Part shown: positions 16,769 to 25,205 of the stretch, piece after piece | Layout of the letters: the number at the start of each line of letters is the position of its first letter | How positions within the stretch are numbered: position 1 is the stretch's first letter | NCBI GenBank assembly: GCA_963693105.1 | Contig: OY843752.1 | Span: 496,001-560,000 of the forward strand | From: Oxydemutator sp963693105 | GTDB taxonomy: Bacteria; Pseudomonadota; Gammaproteobacteria; Poriferisulfidales; Oxydemutatoraceae | Reading direction: 5' to 3' | Length of the DNA stretch: 64,000 nt | Notes under the pieces: generated by a model | What the model saw: only the letters and a program-made list of their open reading frames with translations | Databases searched by the model: none | Told to the model about the DNA's origin: nothing | Made by a program: the position numbers and the translations under genes

Positions 16769-17624
16769 ACTGAAACTGTACGCGGAACTGGCGCGTCTGC
16801 ACCGCCCGATTGGCATCTACCTGCTGCTGTGGCCGACGCTGTGGGCGCTGTGGTTCGCCGCCGGCGGCATCCCCGACAGAAACCTCCTGCTGATTTTCGT
16901 CGGCGGCGTCGTGCTGATGCGTTCGGCGGGCTGCGTGATCAACGATTACGCCGACCGCAAACTGGACGCGCTGGTCGAAAGAACACGCGACCGCCCGATT
17001 GCAAGCGGCCGCGTAAAACCGGGCGAGGCGCTCGTGCTGTTCGCGGTGCTGACGCTGCTGGCGTTTGCGCTGGTGCTGATGACCAACCCGGCAACCGTGC
17101 TGATGGCCTTCGTCGCGCTGGCGCTGGCCGCCTCCTACCCGCTGATGAAGCGGCTGCACCCGCTGCCGCAGGTGCATCTGGGCCTTGCCTTCGGCTGGGC
17201 GATTCCGATGGCCTTTGTCGCCCACACGCAAAGCTTCCCACCGGCCTCGATCTGGCTGCTCTACGCCGCCAATGTGGCATGGTCCGTCGCCTACGACACC
17301 ATGTACGCGATGGCCGACCGCGACGACGACATCCGGGCGGGCATCCGCTCCACCGCCGTTTTGTTCAACGCCCTGGCCGGCGACCGGGATTGCTGGCTGG
17401 TCGGCCTCTTTCAGGCGGCGGCCCTGGCGCTGTTGTTCACTGCCGGACATCTCGAAAATCTCGGTCTTTTCTTCAACGCCGGGCTTGCCGCCGCCGCGTG
17501 CTTCGCGCTCTACCAGCAACGCCTGATCCAAAGCCGCCGCGCCGACGACTGTCTCGCCGCCTTCACAAACAACCACTACTTCGGCCTGGCGGTTTTTCTC
17601 GGCCTGTTCGTCGAGCGGGCGTGA
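16758..17624 (+). CDS. ubiA: 4-hydroxybenzoate polyprenyltransferase
   Basis: This is a 288-residue integral membrane enzyme, the E. coli length being 290. It attaches the polyprenyl tail to 4-hydroxybenzoate in ubiquinone synthesis. Both Asp-rich prenyl-diphosphate sites are visible: NDYADRKLDALVERTRDRP and YDTMYAMADRDDDIRAG. The start ATG 16758 lies inside the end of the SIMPL gene. A ubiquinone pathway fits the ubiK gene elsewhere in the window. Confidence 0.95.
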   Translation: MLDKLKLYAELARLHRPIGIYLLLWPTLWALWFAAGGIPDRNLLLIFVGGVVLMRSAGCVINDYADRKLDALVERTRDRPIASGRVKPGEALVLFAVLTLLAFALVLMTNPATVLMAFVALALAASYPLMKRLHPLPQVHLGLAFGWAIPMAFVAHTQSFPPASIWLLYAANVAWSVAYDTMYAMADRDDDIRAGIRSTAVLFNALAGDRDCWLVGLFQAAALALLFTAGHLENLGLFFNAGLAAAACFALYQQRLIQSRRADDCLAAFTNNHYFGLAVFLGLFVERA

Positions 17625-17626
17625 GT

Positions 17627-18313
17627 TCACGCCACGGCGCGCGCCGCCACCCAGACCTCGATGTGGGCGACACCGGCGCGCGCAAGCACCTTCGCCATCT
17701 CGCCGGCGGTGGCGCCGGTCGTCATCACGTCGTCCACGATGGCGACACTTTGCGCACGGGGGCGGCGGCGCAGATGAAACGCGCCTTTCAGGTTGCGCCG
17801 CCGCCGCTTCGCGCCGAGCGCCGTCTGCGGCACCGTGCGCCGCGTTTTCTCGACGCAAGCCGCATCCAGTTCGACGCCGAGTTCCGCCGCCAGCACACGG
17901 GCAATCTCCAGCGACTGGTTGAAGCCGCGCTGGCGGATACGCTCGTGGTGCAGCGGCACCGGCACCAGGCAGCAAGGCAAAGTGCCGCCCGCCGACCGGA
18001 CATGGCGCGCCAGCAATTTGCCGATGGGCACCGACCGCTCAAGACGCCGGCCATACTTGAACTCCCGAATCAGGCGGTCGGCCACGGGCGCGTAACGGCA
18101 GGGCGTCAACACCCGCTCGTAGCAAGGCGGGTCGCCCAGGCATCTGGCGCACGCCGGCGCCGGCACGGCAAGCGGCTCGCAGCAGATGCGGCAGTGCGGC
18201 CCGAGCGCCGGCAATGCATCAAGACAGCGCCGGCACAAACCGCCGTCGGTCTCCGGCACGCGACACAGCGGACAACGGTGGGCGAACAACCGCTGCGTCA
18301 GCAGACCCGTCAT
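17627..18313 (-). CDS. comF: ComF family phosphoribosyltransferase-like competence protein
   Basis: The protein is 228 residues from ATG 18313 (GTG 18340 would add 9). The N-terminus holds two pairs of zinc-type cysteine motifs (CPLC/CRRC and CRIC/CARC). The C-terminus holds a PRTase fold with the PRPP loop VAIVDDVMTTGAT. ComF proteins support DNA uptake in competent bacteria. It is divergent from bioB, the usual gammaproteobacterial arrangement, and nearly abuts the convergent ubiA. Confidence 0.92.
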   Translation of the reverse strand: MTGLLTQRLFAHRCPLCRVPETDGGLCRRCLDALPALGPHCRICCEPLAVPAPACARCLGDPPCYERVLTPCRYAPVADRLIREFKYGRRLERSVPIGKLLARHVRSAGGTLPCCLVPVPLHHERIRQRGFNQSLEIARVLAAELGVELDAACVEKTRRTVPQTALGAKRRRRNLKGAFHLRRRPRAQSVAIVDDVMTTGATAGEMAKVLARAGVAHIEVWVAARAVA

Positions 18314-18333
18314 CCAACCCGGCCACGGGCAAG

Positions 18334-18361
18334 TTGACACGCCCCCGTCTCCTTATAGACT
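18334..18361 (+). promoter_or_regulatory. Candidate sigma-70 promoter of bioB
   Basis: A consensus -35 TTGACA (18334-18339) is followed after 16 bp by TAGACT (18356-18361); TATAGA overlaps it at a less favourable spacing. It faces bioB, which starts 24 bp further on. No BirA-type operator is visible here. Confidence 0.45.
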
Positions 18362-18384
18362 GCACTGTAACCTCCGCGGAAAGA

Positions 18385-19356
18385 ATGAACGACCAGACCA
18401 TCCCGCTGCGCCACGACTGGAGCCGGCAAGAAATATCGGGCTTGCTCGCCACGGCGTTCAACGATTTGCTGCTGAGGGCGCACCAGGTTCACCGCGCCTT
18501 CCACGATCCGAACAAGGTGCAGATCAGCACGCTGCTCTCGATCAAGACCGGCGCCTGCCCGGAAGACTGCGCCTACTGCCCGCAAAGCGCGCGCTACCAC
18601 ACGCCGGTGGCGCCGCAGCGGCTGCTCGATGTGGCCGAGGTCGTGGCCGCGGCGCGCACCGCCAAAGCGCACGGCGCCGACCGCTTCTGCATGGGCGCCG
18701 CGTGGCGCGAGCCGAAAGACCTCGACCTCGACCGGGTGTCGGAGATGGTCGCCGAGGTCAAGGCGCTGGGGCTTGAGACCTGCGCGACGCTCGGCATGCT
18801 GAGCGCGGCGCAAGCGCGCCGCCTCGCCGACGCCGGCCTCGATTACTACAATCACAACCTCGACACCTCGCCGGAGTTTTACGGCCACGTCATCACGACG
18901 CGCGTCTATCAGGAACGCCTCGATACGCTGGACCATGTCCGCAAGGCCGGCGTCAAGGTCTGCTGCGGCGGCATTCTCGGCATGGGCGAGGCGCGCGAGG
19001 ACCGCGCCGGGCTTTTGCAGCAGCTCGCCAACCTGCCGGAGCATCCCGAATCGGTGCCGATCAATATGCTGGTGCAGATCGAGGGCACGCCGCTTTACGG
19101 CGCGGCGAAACTCGACCCGCTGGAGTTCGTGCGCACGGTGGCCGCCGCGCGCGTGCTGATGCCGCGCGCCTGGGTGCGGCTGTCGGCGGGGCGCGAGGAG
19201 ATGTCCGACGAGATGCAGGCGTTGTGTTTCTTCGCCGGCGCCAATTCGATCTTCCACGGGGAAAAACTGCTGACCGCGCCCAACCCGGAAACGCACAGCG
19301 ACCGCCGCCTGTTCAAGCGGCTCGACATCGAACCCATCGCCGCCCACCGCGGCTGA
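18385..19356 (+). CDS. bioB: Biotin synthase
   Basis: This is a 323-residue radical-SAM enzyme that inserts sulfur into dethiobiotin. The SAM cluster motif is CPEDCAYCPQS (about residue 56). Downstream cysteines and the Arg in VRLSAGREEM contribute to the auxiliary [2Fe-2S] cluster. The start ATG 18385 follows GGAAAG. It is followed at 15 bp by bioF. The usual bioH, bioC and bioD do not follow. Confidence 0.96.
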   Translation: MNDQTIPLRHDWSRQEISGLLATAFNDLLLRAHQVHRAFHDPNKVQISTLLSIKTGACPEDCAYCPQSARYHTPVAPQRLLDVAEVVAAARTAKAHGADRFCMGAAWREPKDLDLDRVSEMVAEVKALGLETCATLGMLSAAQARRLADAGLDYYNHNLDTSPEFYGHVITTRVYQERLDTLDHVRKAGVKVCCGGILGMGEAREDRAGLLQQLANLPEHPESVPINMLVQIEGTPLYGAAKLDPLEFVRTVAAARVLMPRAWVRLSAGREEMSDEMQALCFFAGANSIFHGEKLLTAPNPETHSDRRLFKRLDIEPIAAHRG

Positions 19357-19371
19357 GCCGCGCCCGTTTGC

Positions 19372-20553
19372 ATGATAGACCCGCGCGCGGATATAGCGGC
19401 GCGCAAGCGGCTGCATCAGTACCGCGACCGGGGCGTCAGCGACGGCCCGGCGGGGCCGCGGCGGCAGTGGAATGGGCGCGAGGTGCTGTCGTTTTGCAGC
19501 AACGACTATCTGGGGCTGGCGGCGGACTCGCGCGTGGTCGAGGCCGGTGTGCGCGGCATGCAACGTTACGGGGTCGGCGCCGGCGCTTCCTGCCTGATCA
19601 ACGGCTACACGCATGCGCATCGCGAACTGGAGGAAAATCTGGCCGGGTTTTTGTCGCGCGAGCGCGCGCTTTTGTTTGCGTCCGGCTACATGGCGAACCT
19701 CGGCGTCATCGGCACGCTCGCCGGCAGGGCCAGCCACCTGTTCGAGGACCGCCTCAATCACGCCTCGCTGCTGGACGCCGGCATACTGTCGAGGGCGCGC
19801 CTGCACCGCTACCCGCACCGCGACACCGAATTTCTGCGCGCGCGGCTGCGCGGACCCGGCGACGTCATCGTCGCCAGCGACGCGGTCTTCAGCATGGACG
19901 GCGACCTGGCGCCGCTGAGCGAACTGGCCACCTTGTGCGCCGACACCGACGGCGTACTGGTCGTGGACGACGCCCACGGCATCGGCGTGCTCGGCGAGAC
20001 CGGCGCCGGGGCGACCGAGCTGGCCGGGCTTGGGCAGCGCGAGGTGCCGCTGCTGGTCGGCACGCTCGGCAAGGCGTTCGGCGTGTGCGGCGCGTTTGCG
20101 GCCGGCAGCGCACAGTGGATTGAATCGCTGGTGCAGCACGCACGCACCTACATCTACACAACCGCGCCGCCGCCGGCGCTGGCGTGCGCCGCGACCGCGA
20201 GCCTGGACATCGTGCGCCGCGAAGGCTGGCGGCGGCGCAAACTGCTCGAACACGTCGCGCTGTTCCGCCGCCTCGCAGACCAGGCCGGGTTGCCGTGCCT
20301 GCCCTCCGAAACGCCGATCCAGGGCGTGCTGACCGGCGATGCGAAAGCGGCCCTTGCATTGTCGCAGGCGCTGCTGGACGATGGCCTGCATGTCGCCGCC
20401 ATCCGCCCGCCGACCGTGCCGGAAGGCGGCTCGCGCCTGCGGATTACGTTGTCCGCCGCGCATGCGCCCGGTGAGATCGAGCGGCTGGTCGAATCGCTGG
20501 CGCGGCATCTGGGACGCATCGTCACAGAAGGTCGCGATCCACAAACGACGTAA
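19372..20553 (+). CDS. bioF: 8-amino-7-oxononanoate synthase
   Basis: This is a 393-residue PLP enzyme that condenses pimeloyl-ACP/CoA with alanine in biotin synthesis. The fold-type I signatures are visible: SNDYLGLAADSRV, the PLP-contact region VVDDAHGIGVLGETGAG and the Schiff-base Lys in GTLGKAFGVCGAF. It is an operon partner of bioB. Its last 32 bp overlap the convergent radC end. Confidence 0.95.
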   Translation: MIDPRADIAARKRLHQYRDRGVSDGPAGPRRQWNGREVLSFCSNDYLGLAADSRVVEAGVRGMQRYGVGAGASCLINGYTHAHRELEENLAGFLSRERALLFASGYMANLGVIGTLAGRASHLFEDRLNHASLLDAGILSRARLHRYPHRDTEFLRARLRGPGDVIVASDAVFSMDGDLAPLSELATLCADTDGVLVVDDAHGIGVLGETGAGATELAGLGQREVPLLVGTLGKAFGVCGAFAAGSAQWIESLVQHARTYIYTTAPPPALACAATASLDIVRREGWRRRKLLEHVALFRRLADQAGLPCLPSETPIQGVLTGDAKAALALSQALLDDGLHVAAIRPPTVPEGGSRLRITLSAAHAPGEIERLVESLARHLGRIVTEGRDPQTT

Positions 20554-21202
20554 TCCCCTCGCCGATGACAAAGTGGTCGAGCACGCGCACGCCGACCAAC
20601 TCCAGCGACTGCTTCAACGTGCGCGTAATGAGACGGTCGGAGAGGCTCGGCTCCGACTTGCCCGACGGATGATTGTGCGCGAAAACCGTGGCGGCGGCGT
20701 TGTGGTGCAGCGCGCGCTTGACGACCTCGCGCGGGTAAATGCTGGCGCCGTCTATGGTGCCGTGGAACAGCTCCTCGAAAGCGATCAGGCGGTGGCCGCC
20801 GTCGAGAAACAGGCAGGCGAACACCTCGTGGCCGTAATCGCGCATTTTCAGCGTGAGGTAGTTGCGGGTGTCCTCGGTGTCGCTCAGCACATCGGTCTGG
20901 CGCATGGACTCCGTCAGTGTGCGGCGCATGATTTCGAACGCGGCCTGCAAGCGGGCGTAGCGCGCCGCGCCCAGCCCGGCGTTCTGGCACAGGCGCGCGC
21001 GGTCGGCGCCGACGATGGCGCGCAGGCTGCCGCTGCTGGCGAGCAACTGGTGCGCGATGTCGAGCGCGTTGCTGCCGCGCATGCCGGAGCCGATGACGAC
21101 CGCAAGCAGTTCGGCATCCGTCAATACCGATGCACCGTGCTTCAGCAGTTTCTCGCGCGGCCGCTCGTGCTGCGGCCATTTCTTGATGACTCCCCGCTCC
21201 AT
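20522..21202 (-). CDS. radC: RadC/YicR family JAMM-fold protein
   Basis: The protein is 226 residues from ATG 21202 (ATG 21214 is also possible). The N-terminal UPF0758 helix-hairpin-helix part contains ERPREKLLKHGASVLTDAEL. The C-terminal metal-binding MPN/JAMM domain has HNHPSGKSEPSLSD. Despite the name, a DNA-repair role is not established for the family. The gene converges on bioF and overlaps its end. Confidence 0.92.
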   Translation of the reverse strand: MERGVIKKWPQHERPREKLLKHGASVLTDAELLAVVIGSGMRGSNALDIAHQLLASSGSLRAIVGADRARLCQNAGLGAARYARLQAAFEIMRRTLTESMRQTDVLSDTEDTRNYLTLKMRDYGHEVFACLFLDGGHRLIAFEELFHGTIDGASIYPREVVKRALHHNAAATVFAHNHPSGKSEPSLSDRLITRTLKQSLELVGVRVLDHFVIGEGITSFVDRDLL

Positions 21203-21249
21203 GGAACCCATCATCGGCAGAAATCAAGCCCGCGGAGACGCCGAACCGA

Positions 21250-21633
21250 CGAACGGCACCAAATAGCCGACCACAAGCTTGAAAAAGTCATCGCGGAAAA
21301 TAAAGACCGCTATTACGAAACCTGCGCCTCTCCAGCGACGGCTGGCATGAAGGCTCCCACGATCTGACCCCGTGGACGGAGTATTTTCTGTTTGTTCTGG
21401 AGCGCGCTTACCGGAAGTTTGCCGACAGGGCCGAGGCGGTAAAGAAAACACGCGGCGCCAAGAGCAAAACGGTGGAAGACGCCATCCGGCGGCTGGGGCC
21501 GGTCTTTGCCATCTCGGACATAGAAAAAGAATGTCCCGCCATCAGCCGCGACACGATTCGCGGAACGCTGCACAAACTCCGCAACGTCGGAAAGGTGAAA
21601 AGGGAATACAAAAACACAATGAAAGACTCCTGA
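21250..21633 (+). pseudogene. Remnant of a Fic-family protein C-terminus
   Basis: The frame reads LEKVIAENKDRYYET, then must shift by one base (a C seems to be missing near 21328) to continue SSDGWHEGSHDLTPWTEYFL and on to a winged-helix-like tail ending at TGA 21633. This is the C-terminal part of the Fic family group that has YYE(T/S)L...WHEGxHDLxPW downstream of the catalytic motif. The catalytic HxFx(D/E)GN part is gone. It is a decayed gene, distinct from the intact Fic protein at 9863-10948. Confidence 0.7.
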
Positions 21634-21661
21634 CCACCATTCTGACGAACAACGTCGTCCG

Positions 21662-23026
21662 TCACTTGCCAATACAAAAGTCCGCGAAAATATCGCCTAA
21701 CAGGTCTTCGGTGGCGTAGTCGCCGACGATGGCGGCGAGGGCGTGTTGGGCTTCTTTGAGGCCCTCGGCGGCGAGCTCGGCACGAGCGCCGCCGCCTGCG
21801 GGACGCAAGTGTTCGATGGCGCGCAACAACGCCTCTTGCGCTTGCGACAGCGCCTCGATGTGGCGCCGGCGCGCAGCGAGGGCGTCCTCGCCGCAATCGC
21901 TCATGCCGATTTTGCGCTTAATCAGGGCGCGCAACTCGTCCAGACCCGCGCCGGTTTTGGCGGATATCCAGACATCGGCGCGCGCGTCCTCGCGCTTCGC
22001 AATACAATCGGCCTTGTTGAAGACGGTCAGCATTTGCGTCTTTTCGCGCAGGCGGCGGCTGACGTCGCGCTCGGCGGCGCCGATGCCGACGGTCGCATCC
22101 ACCAGCAGCACCACGACATCGGCTGTGTCCATCGCCCGCAAGGCGCGGCGCATGCCTTCCTCCTCGACCGCGTCGCCGGGCGCGCCGATGCCGGCGGTGT
22201 CGAGCACGCGCAGCGGGATGCCGTCCAGCAGAATTTCGCTCTTGACGATGTCGCGCGTGGTGCCGGCGAAGTCGCTGACGATGGCTTCCTCGGTTTGCGA
22301 CAGCCGGTTCAGCAGGCTCGACTTGCCGGCGTTCGGCCGACCCGCGATGACGAGTTCGATGCCCTCGTTCAGGCGCGCCCCGTGCGCGGCCCTTTTGTGG
22401 ATGGCGCGGATGGACTCGACCAGCGTCTGCAAGCGCTGCACCAGTTGATAATCGCCCACGACATCCACGTCTTCTTCCGGGAAGTCGAGCGCCGCCTCGG
22501 TCAGGACCCGCAATTCCTTCATCTCCGCCGACAGCCGCGCGATGCCGCGCGAAAACTCGCCCTGCAAAACGCGCTGCGCGCTTGTCGCCGCCTGCAAACT
22601 GGAACTGTTGACGAGATCGGCAATCGCCTCCAGTTGCGCCAGGTCGTATTTGCCGTTGAGAAACGCGCGCTGGCTGAACTCGCCGGGATGCGCGGGCCGC
22701 GCGCCGAGATCAAAAATCCTCTCCAGCAAGGCGCCCAGCACGACGGGACTGCCGTGGGCGTGAATCTCGAGCACATCCTCGCCGGTGAAACTCGCCGGCG
22801 CCTTGAACCAGACGGCGATGCCCTCGTCCAGCACGTTGGCGTCGCCGTCGAGGAAGCGGCGGAAACAAGCCCTGCGCTCTGCAAGGGCGGCGCCGGTGAG
22901 GGCGGCGCCGATGGCGGCGGCATGCGGACCGCTGACGCGGATTACGCCGATGCCGGCACGCCCCGGCGGCGTTGCAATCGCCGCAATCGTGTCGCCCGGC
23001 GTGGCCGCGTCTTCAGTCTGCTTCAA
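21662..23026 (-). CDS. mnmE: tRNA modification GTPase MnmE
   Basis: This is a 454-residue GTPase. TTG 23026 gives exactly the E. coli length, while an upstream TTG at 23077 would overlap yidC by 65 bp. With MnmG it makes 5-carboxymethylaminomethyl-uridine at the wobble position of tRNAs. It has an N-terminal folate-binding domain, a G domain (GRPNAGKSSLLNRL, DTAGI, NKAD) and the C-terminal zinc/cysteine motif FCIGK. It follows yidC in the rpmH-rnpA-yidC-mnmE cluster. Confidence 0.93.
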   Translation of the reverse strand: MKQTEDAATPGDTIAAIATPPGRAGIGVIRVSGPHAAAIGAALTGAALAERRACFRRFLDGDANVLDEGIAVWFKAPASFTGEDVLEIHAHGSPVVLGALLERIFDLGARPAHPGEFSQRAFLNGKYDLAQLEAIADLVNSSSLQAATSAQRVLQGEFSRGIARLSAEMKELRVLTEAALDFPEEDVDVVGDYQLVQRLQTLVESIRAIHKRAAHGARLNEGIELVIAGRPNAGKSSLLNRLSQTEEAIVSDFAGTTRDIVKSEILLDGIPLRVLDTAGIGAPGDAVEEEGMRRALRAMDTADVVVLLVDATVGIGAAERDVSRRLREKTQMLTVFNKADCIAKREDARADVWISAKTGAGLDELRALIKRKIGMSDCGEDALAARRRHIEALSQAQEALLRAIEHLRPAGGGARAELAAEGLKEAQHALAAIVGDYATEDLLGDIFADFCIGK

Positions 23027-24707
23027 TCCGCTTGGTGATGACCCATTGCTGGGAAATGGACAGAATATTGTTGACAAGCCAGTACAACACCAGCCCCGCC
23101 GGAAAGAACGCGAAGAACACCGTGAAAATAACCGGCAGCGCCATCATCACTTTGGCCTGCAATGGGTCGGGCGGCGTCGGGTTCAGTTTGGTCTGTATCA
23201 GCATCGTCGCCCCCATCAGCAACGGCAGCACGAAGTACGGGTCGCGCGTCGAAAGGTCGTTAATCCACAGCATGAAAGGCGCCTGGCGCAACTCGACGCT
23301 CTCCAGCAACACCCAGTAGAGCGCGATGAACACCGGAATCTGCACCACGATGGGCAGGCAGCCGCCGAGCGGATTGATTTTCTCCTTCTTGTAGAAAGCC
23401 ATCATCTCCTTGTGCTGGCGTTCCTTGTCATCCTGGTAGCGCTCGCGCAGGCTCATCAGGCTTGGTTGCAGTTTGCGCATGCGCGCCATGGACTTGTAAC
23501 TGGTCGCGGAGAGTTTGTAAAACGCCAGTTTGATCAGCACCGTCAGCAGCACAATCGCCAGGCCCCAGTTGCCGACCAGGTTGTGGATCTTGTCGAGCAG
23601 CCAGAACAGCGGCTTCGACAGCAGCGTGAAAATACCGTAGTCGGTCGTTAATTCGAGGCCCTCGGTAATCTCATCCATATGGTTTTGCAGTTTGGGGCCG
23701 GCAAACAGGCGGGTGGCAAAACGTCCGTCGCCGCCCGGCTCGATTACCACCGGGTCGGAGCGCATGCCGATGATGTAATCGGAGCCGCGTTCGCCGTGCG
23801 CGACGCGCGTGTAAAAATCGTTTTCGCCGTCGGCCAGCAGCGCGCCGACAAAGTAGTGCTGAAGCATCGCCACCCAGCCGCCGTTGACGCGCTGCACGAA
23901 GGGGTGCTCGGCCAGATCGTCGAACGCGAGTTTGTTGTACTTGCCGTCGTAGTATGCGGCGCCGGTGAAGGTGTAGAGCAGCCGCGCTCCGGCGTCCGGA
24001 ATTTCGCCGCGGCGCAACTGGCGGTACTGGCGCCCGACCCACGTCTTGTTGCCGCGGTTGCGCACGATGTGTTCGATGTCCACCAGGTAACTGCCGCGGC
24101 GCAGCGTGTAGATCTTGTCGGCCTCGACGCCGGCGCCGTTGCTCCAGCGCAAGACGACACGCAACTCATCCGCCCCGTCGCCCATCACGTACTCACGGGC
24201 TTCGGCGCGGTAATACTCGTGGTGCGAGGGCGCCAGTTTTTTCAGTTGCGCCGCGGCCACCCCGTTGACGCGGTCGTGCAGCAGCCCGGACTGGACGACA
24301 TAGACTTCATCGGTCTCGTCGAACAACGTCAGCGGATGGTCCGGCGTGTCCAGCGAAACCGGAATCTTCAGCAGTTTCAGGCTGCGGATGTCCCCGCCGC
24401 GGTTGTCTATTTCCACACCCAACGTGTCGGTGCGCACGTGGATTCGCTCGCTCGCCGCGTGCCGGTCTTCAGACTCCGGCGCCGATGCCGCGCGCGGCGT
24501 CGAGGCGACCGCCTCGGGCAGGTCGCTGGCGGCCTCCTGCTGAACACCGGGTCCCGGTCCGGCTTCCTGTTCGGCGGGCAGCCCGGAAGCGGTCGCCTGC
24601 GCTTGCGGCGGCGCCGGGGGCGGCGTTTGCCATTCCTGCCAGCGCTCCCACAACAGGAACGACACCAGCGCAAACGACAGGTACAAAATGAGACGAATGT
24701 TGTCCAT
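23013..24707 (-). CDS. yidC: Membrane protein insertase YidC
   Basis: This is a 564-residue insertase of the gram-negative type, with an N-terminal membrane anchor (residues 3-20), a Pro/Ala-rich linker, a large periplasmic beta domain (about 75-335) and a five-helix core. The cytoplasmic hairpin carries QPSLMSLRERYQDDKERQ. The core ends in a basic tail (KRIEAD). It inserts Sec-dependent and independent inner-membrane proteins. The gene starts 4 bp after rnpA with no yidD between them, which differs from most relatives. Confidence 0.96.
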   Translation of the reverse strand: MDNIRLILYLSFALVSFLLWERWQEWQTPPPAPPQAQATASGLPAEQEAGPGPGVQQEAASDLPEAVASTPRAASAPESEDRHAASERIHVRTDTLGVEIDNRGGDIRSLKLLKIPVSLDTPDHPLTLFDETDEVYVVQSGLLHDRVNGVAAAQLKKLAPSHHEYYRAEAREYVMGDGADELRVVLRWSNGAGVEADKIYTLRRGSYLVDIEHIVRNRGNKTWVGRQYRQLRRGEIPDAGARLLYTFTGAAYYDGKYNKLAFDDLAEHPFVQRVNGGWVAMLQHYFVGALLADGENDFYTRVAHGERGSDYIIGMRSDPVVIEPGGDGRFATRLFAGPKLQNHMDEITEGLELTTDYGIFTLLSKPLFWLLDKIHNLVGNWGLAIVLLTVLIKLAFYKLSATSYKSMARMRKLQPSLMSLRERYQDDKERQHKEMMAFYKKEKINPLGGCLPIVVQIPVFIALYWVLLESVELRQAPFMLWINDLSTRDPYFVLPLLMGATMLIQTKLNPTPPDPLQAKVMMALPVIFTVFFAFFPAGLVLYWLVNNILSISQQWVITKRIEAD

Positions 24708-24711
24708 CCAC

Positions 24712-25065
24712 TCAGGCCGATTCTTTTTGCCAGAAATAGTTCATCGCCACCCTGGCCTGAACGCCGTCCGGACGGCCGGCGCCGTTTCTGCAACCGACAA
24801 CATAGTCGCGCCCCGGAAGATTTTTTTTGTGGCGGCGGAAACTTTCACGCACGAGTCGCTTGAGCCGGTTGCGCGCCACCGCCTTGCCGGCGGCGCGAAC
24901 CGAGAACGCAAGTCCCAGGCGCGGAATGCCGCAAGCGTTGTCGCAACTTCGGATAAAGAAAACACCTGCGTGCGCTCTCTTTGCGTTCGAAAAAACTGCT
25001 TTGAATTGTGACGGCTTGTCGAGGCGGTGTTGTTTCCCCAGACTCTCCGCGCGCGCGCTCTTCAA
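24712..25065 (-). CDS. rnpA: Ribonuclease P protein component
   Basis: This is a 117-residue basic protein that assists the RNase P RNA in 5' maturation of tRNAs. The family signature RLGLAFSVRAAGKAVARNRLKRLVRESFR includes the RNR motif. The start is TTG 25065, 5 bp past the rpmH stop; the conserved LGKQHRLDKPSQFKAVFS begins at residue 9. It is part of the rpmH operon. Confidence 0.93.
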   Translation of the reverse strand: MKSARAESLGKQHRLDKPSQFKAVFSNAKRAHAGVFFIRSCDNACGIPRLGLAFSVRAAGKAVARNRLKRLVRESFRRHKKNLPGRDYVVGCRNGAGRPDGVQARVAMNYFWQKESA

Positions 25066-25070
25066 GCCGC

Positions 25071-25205
25071 TCAGGGAGTCAGCCGGGCTCTGCCGCGACG
25101 CCGTCGGGCGTTGATGACCGCGCGCCCGGCGCGTGTTTTCATGCGCGCCCGAAAGCCGTGCGTTCGCTTGCGCTTGATGTTGCTCGGTTGATAGGTTCGC
25201 TTCAT
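25071..25205 (-). CDS. rpmH: 50S ribosomal protein L34
   Basis: This is a 44-residue protein with the near-invariant L34 sequence (MKRTYQPSNIKRKRTHGF then RMKTRAGRAVINARRRRGR). The ATG at 25205 is clear. IS copy 2 ends 65 bp upstream of the start. The transposase frame running out of the IS stops at a TGA that overlaps the rpmH ATG (ATGA), so a readthrough transcript would couple the two genes. It heads the rpmH-rnpA-yidC-mnmE cluster. Confidence 0.97.
   Translation of the reverse strand: MKRTYQPSNIKRKRTHGFRARMKTRAGRAVINARRRRGRARLTP

Noticed and set aside
18314..18384. BirA operator between comF and bioB
   Set aside because: No TTGTTAACC/GGTTAACAA-type palindrome is present.
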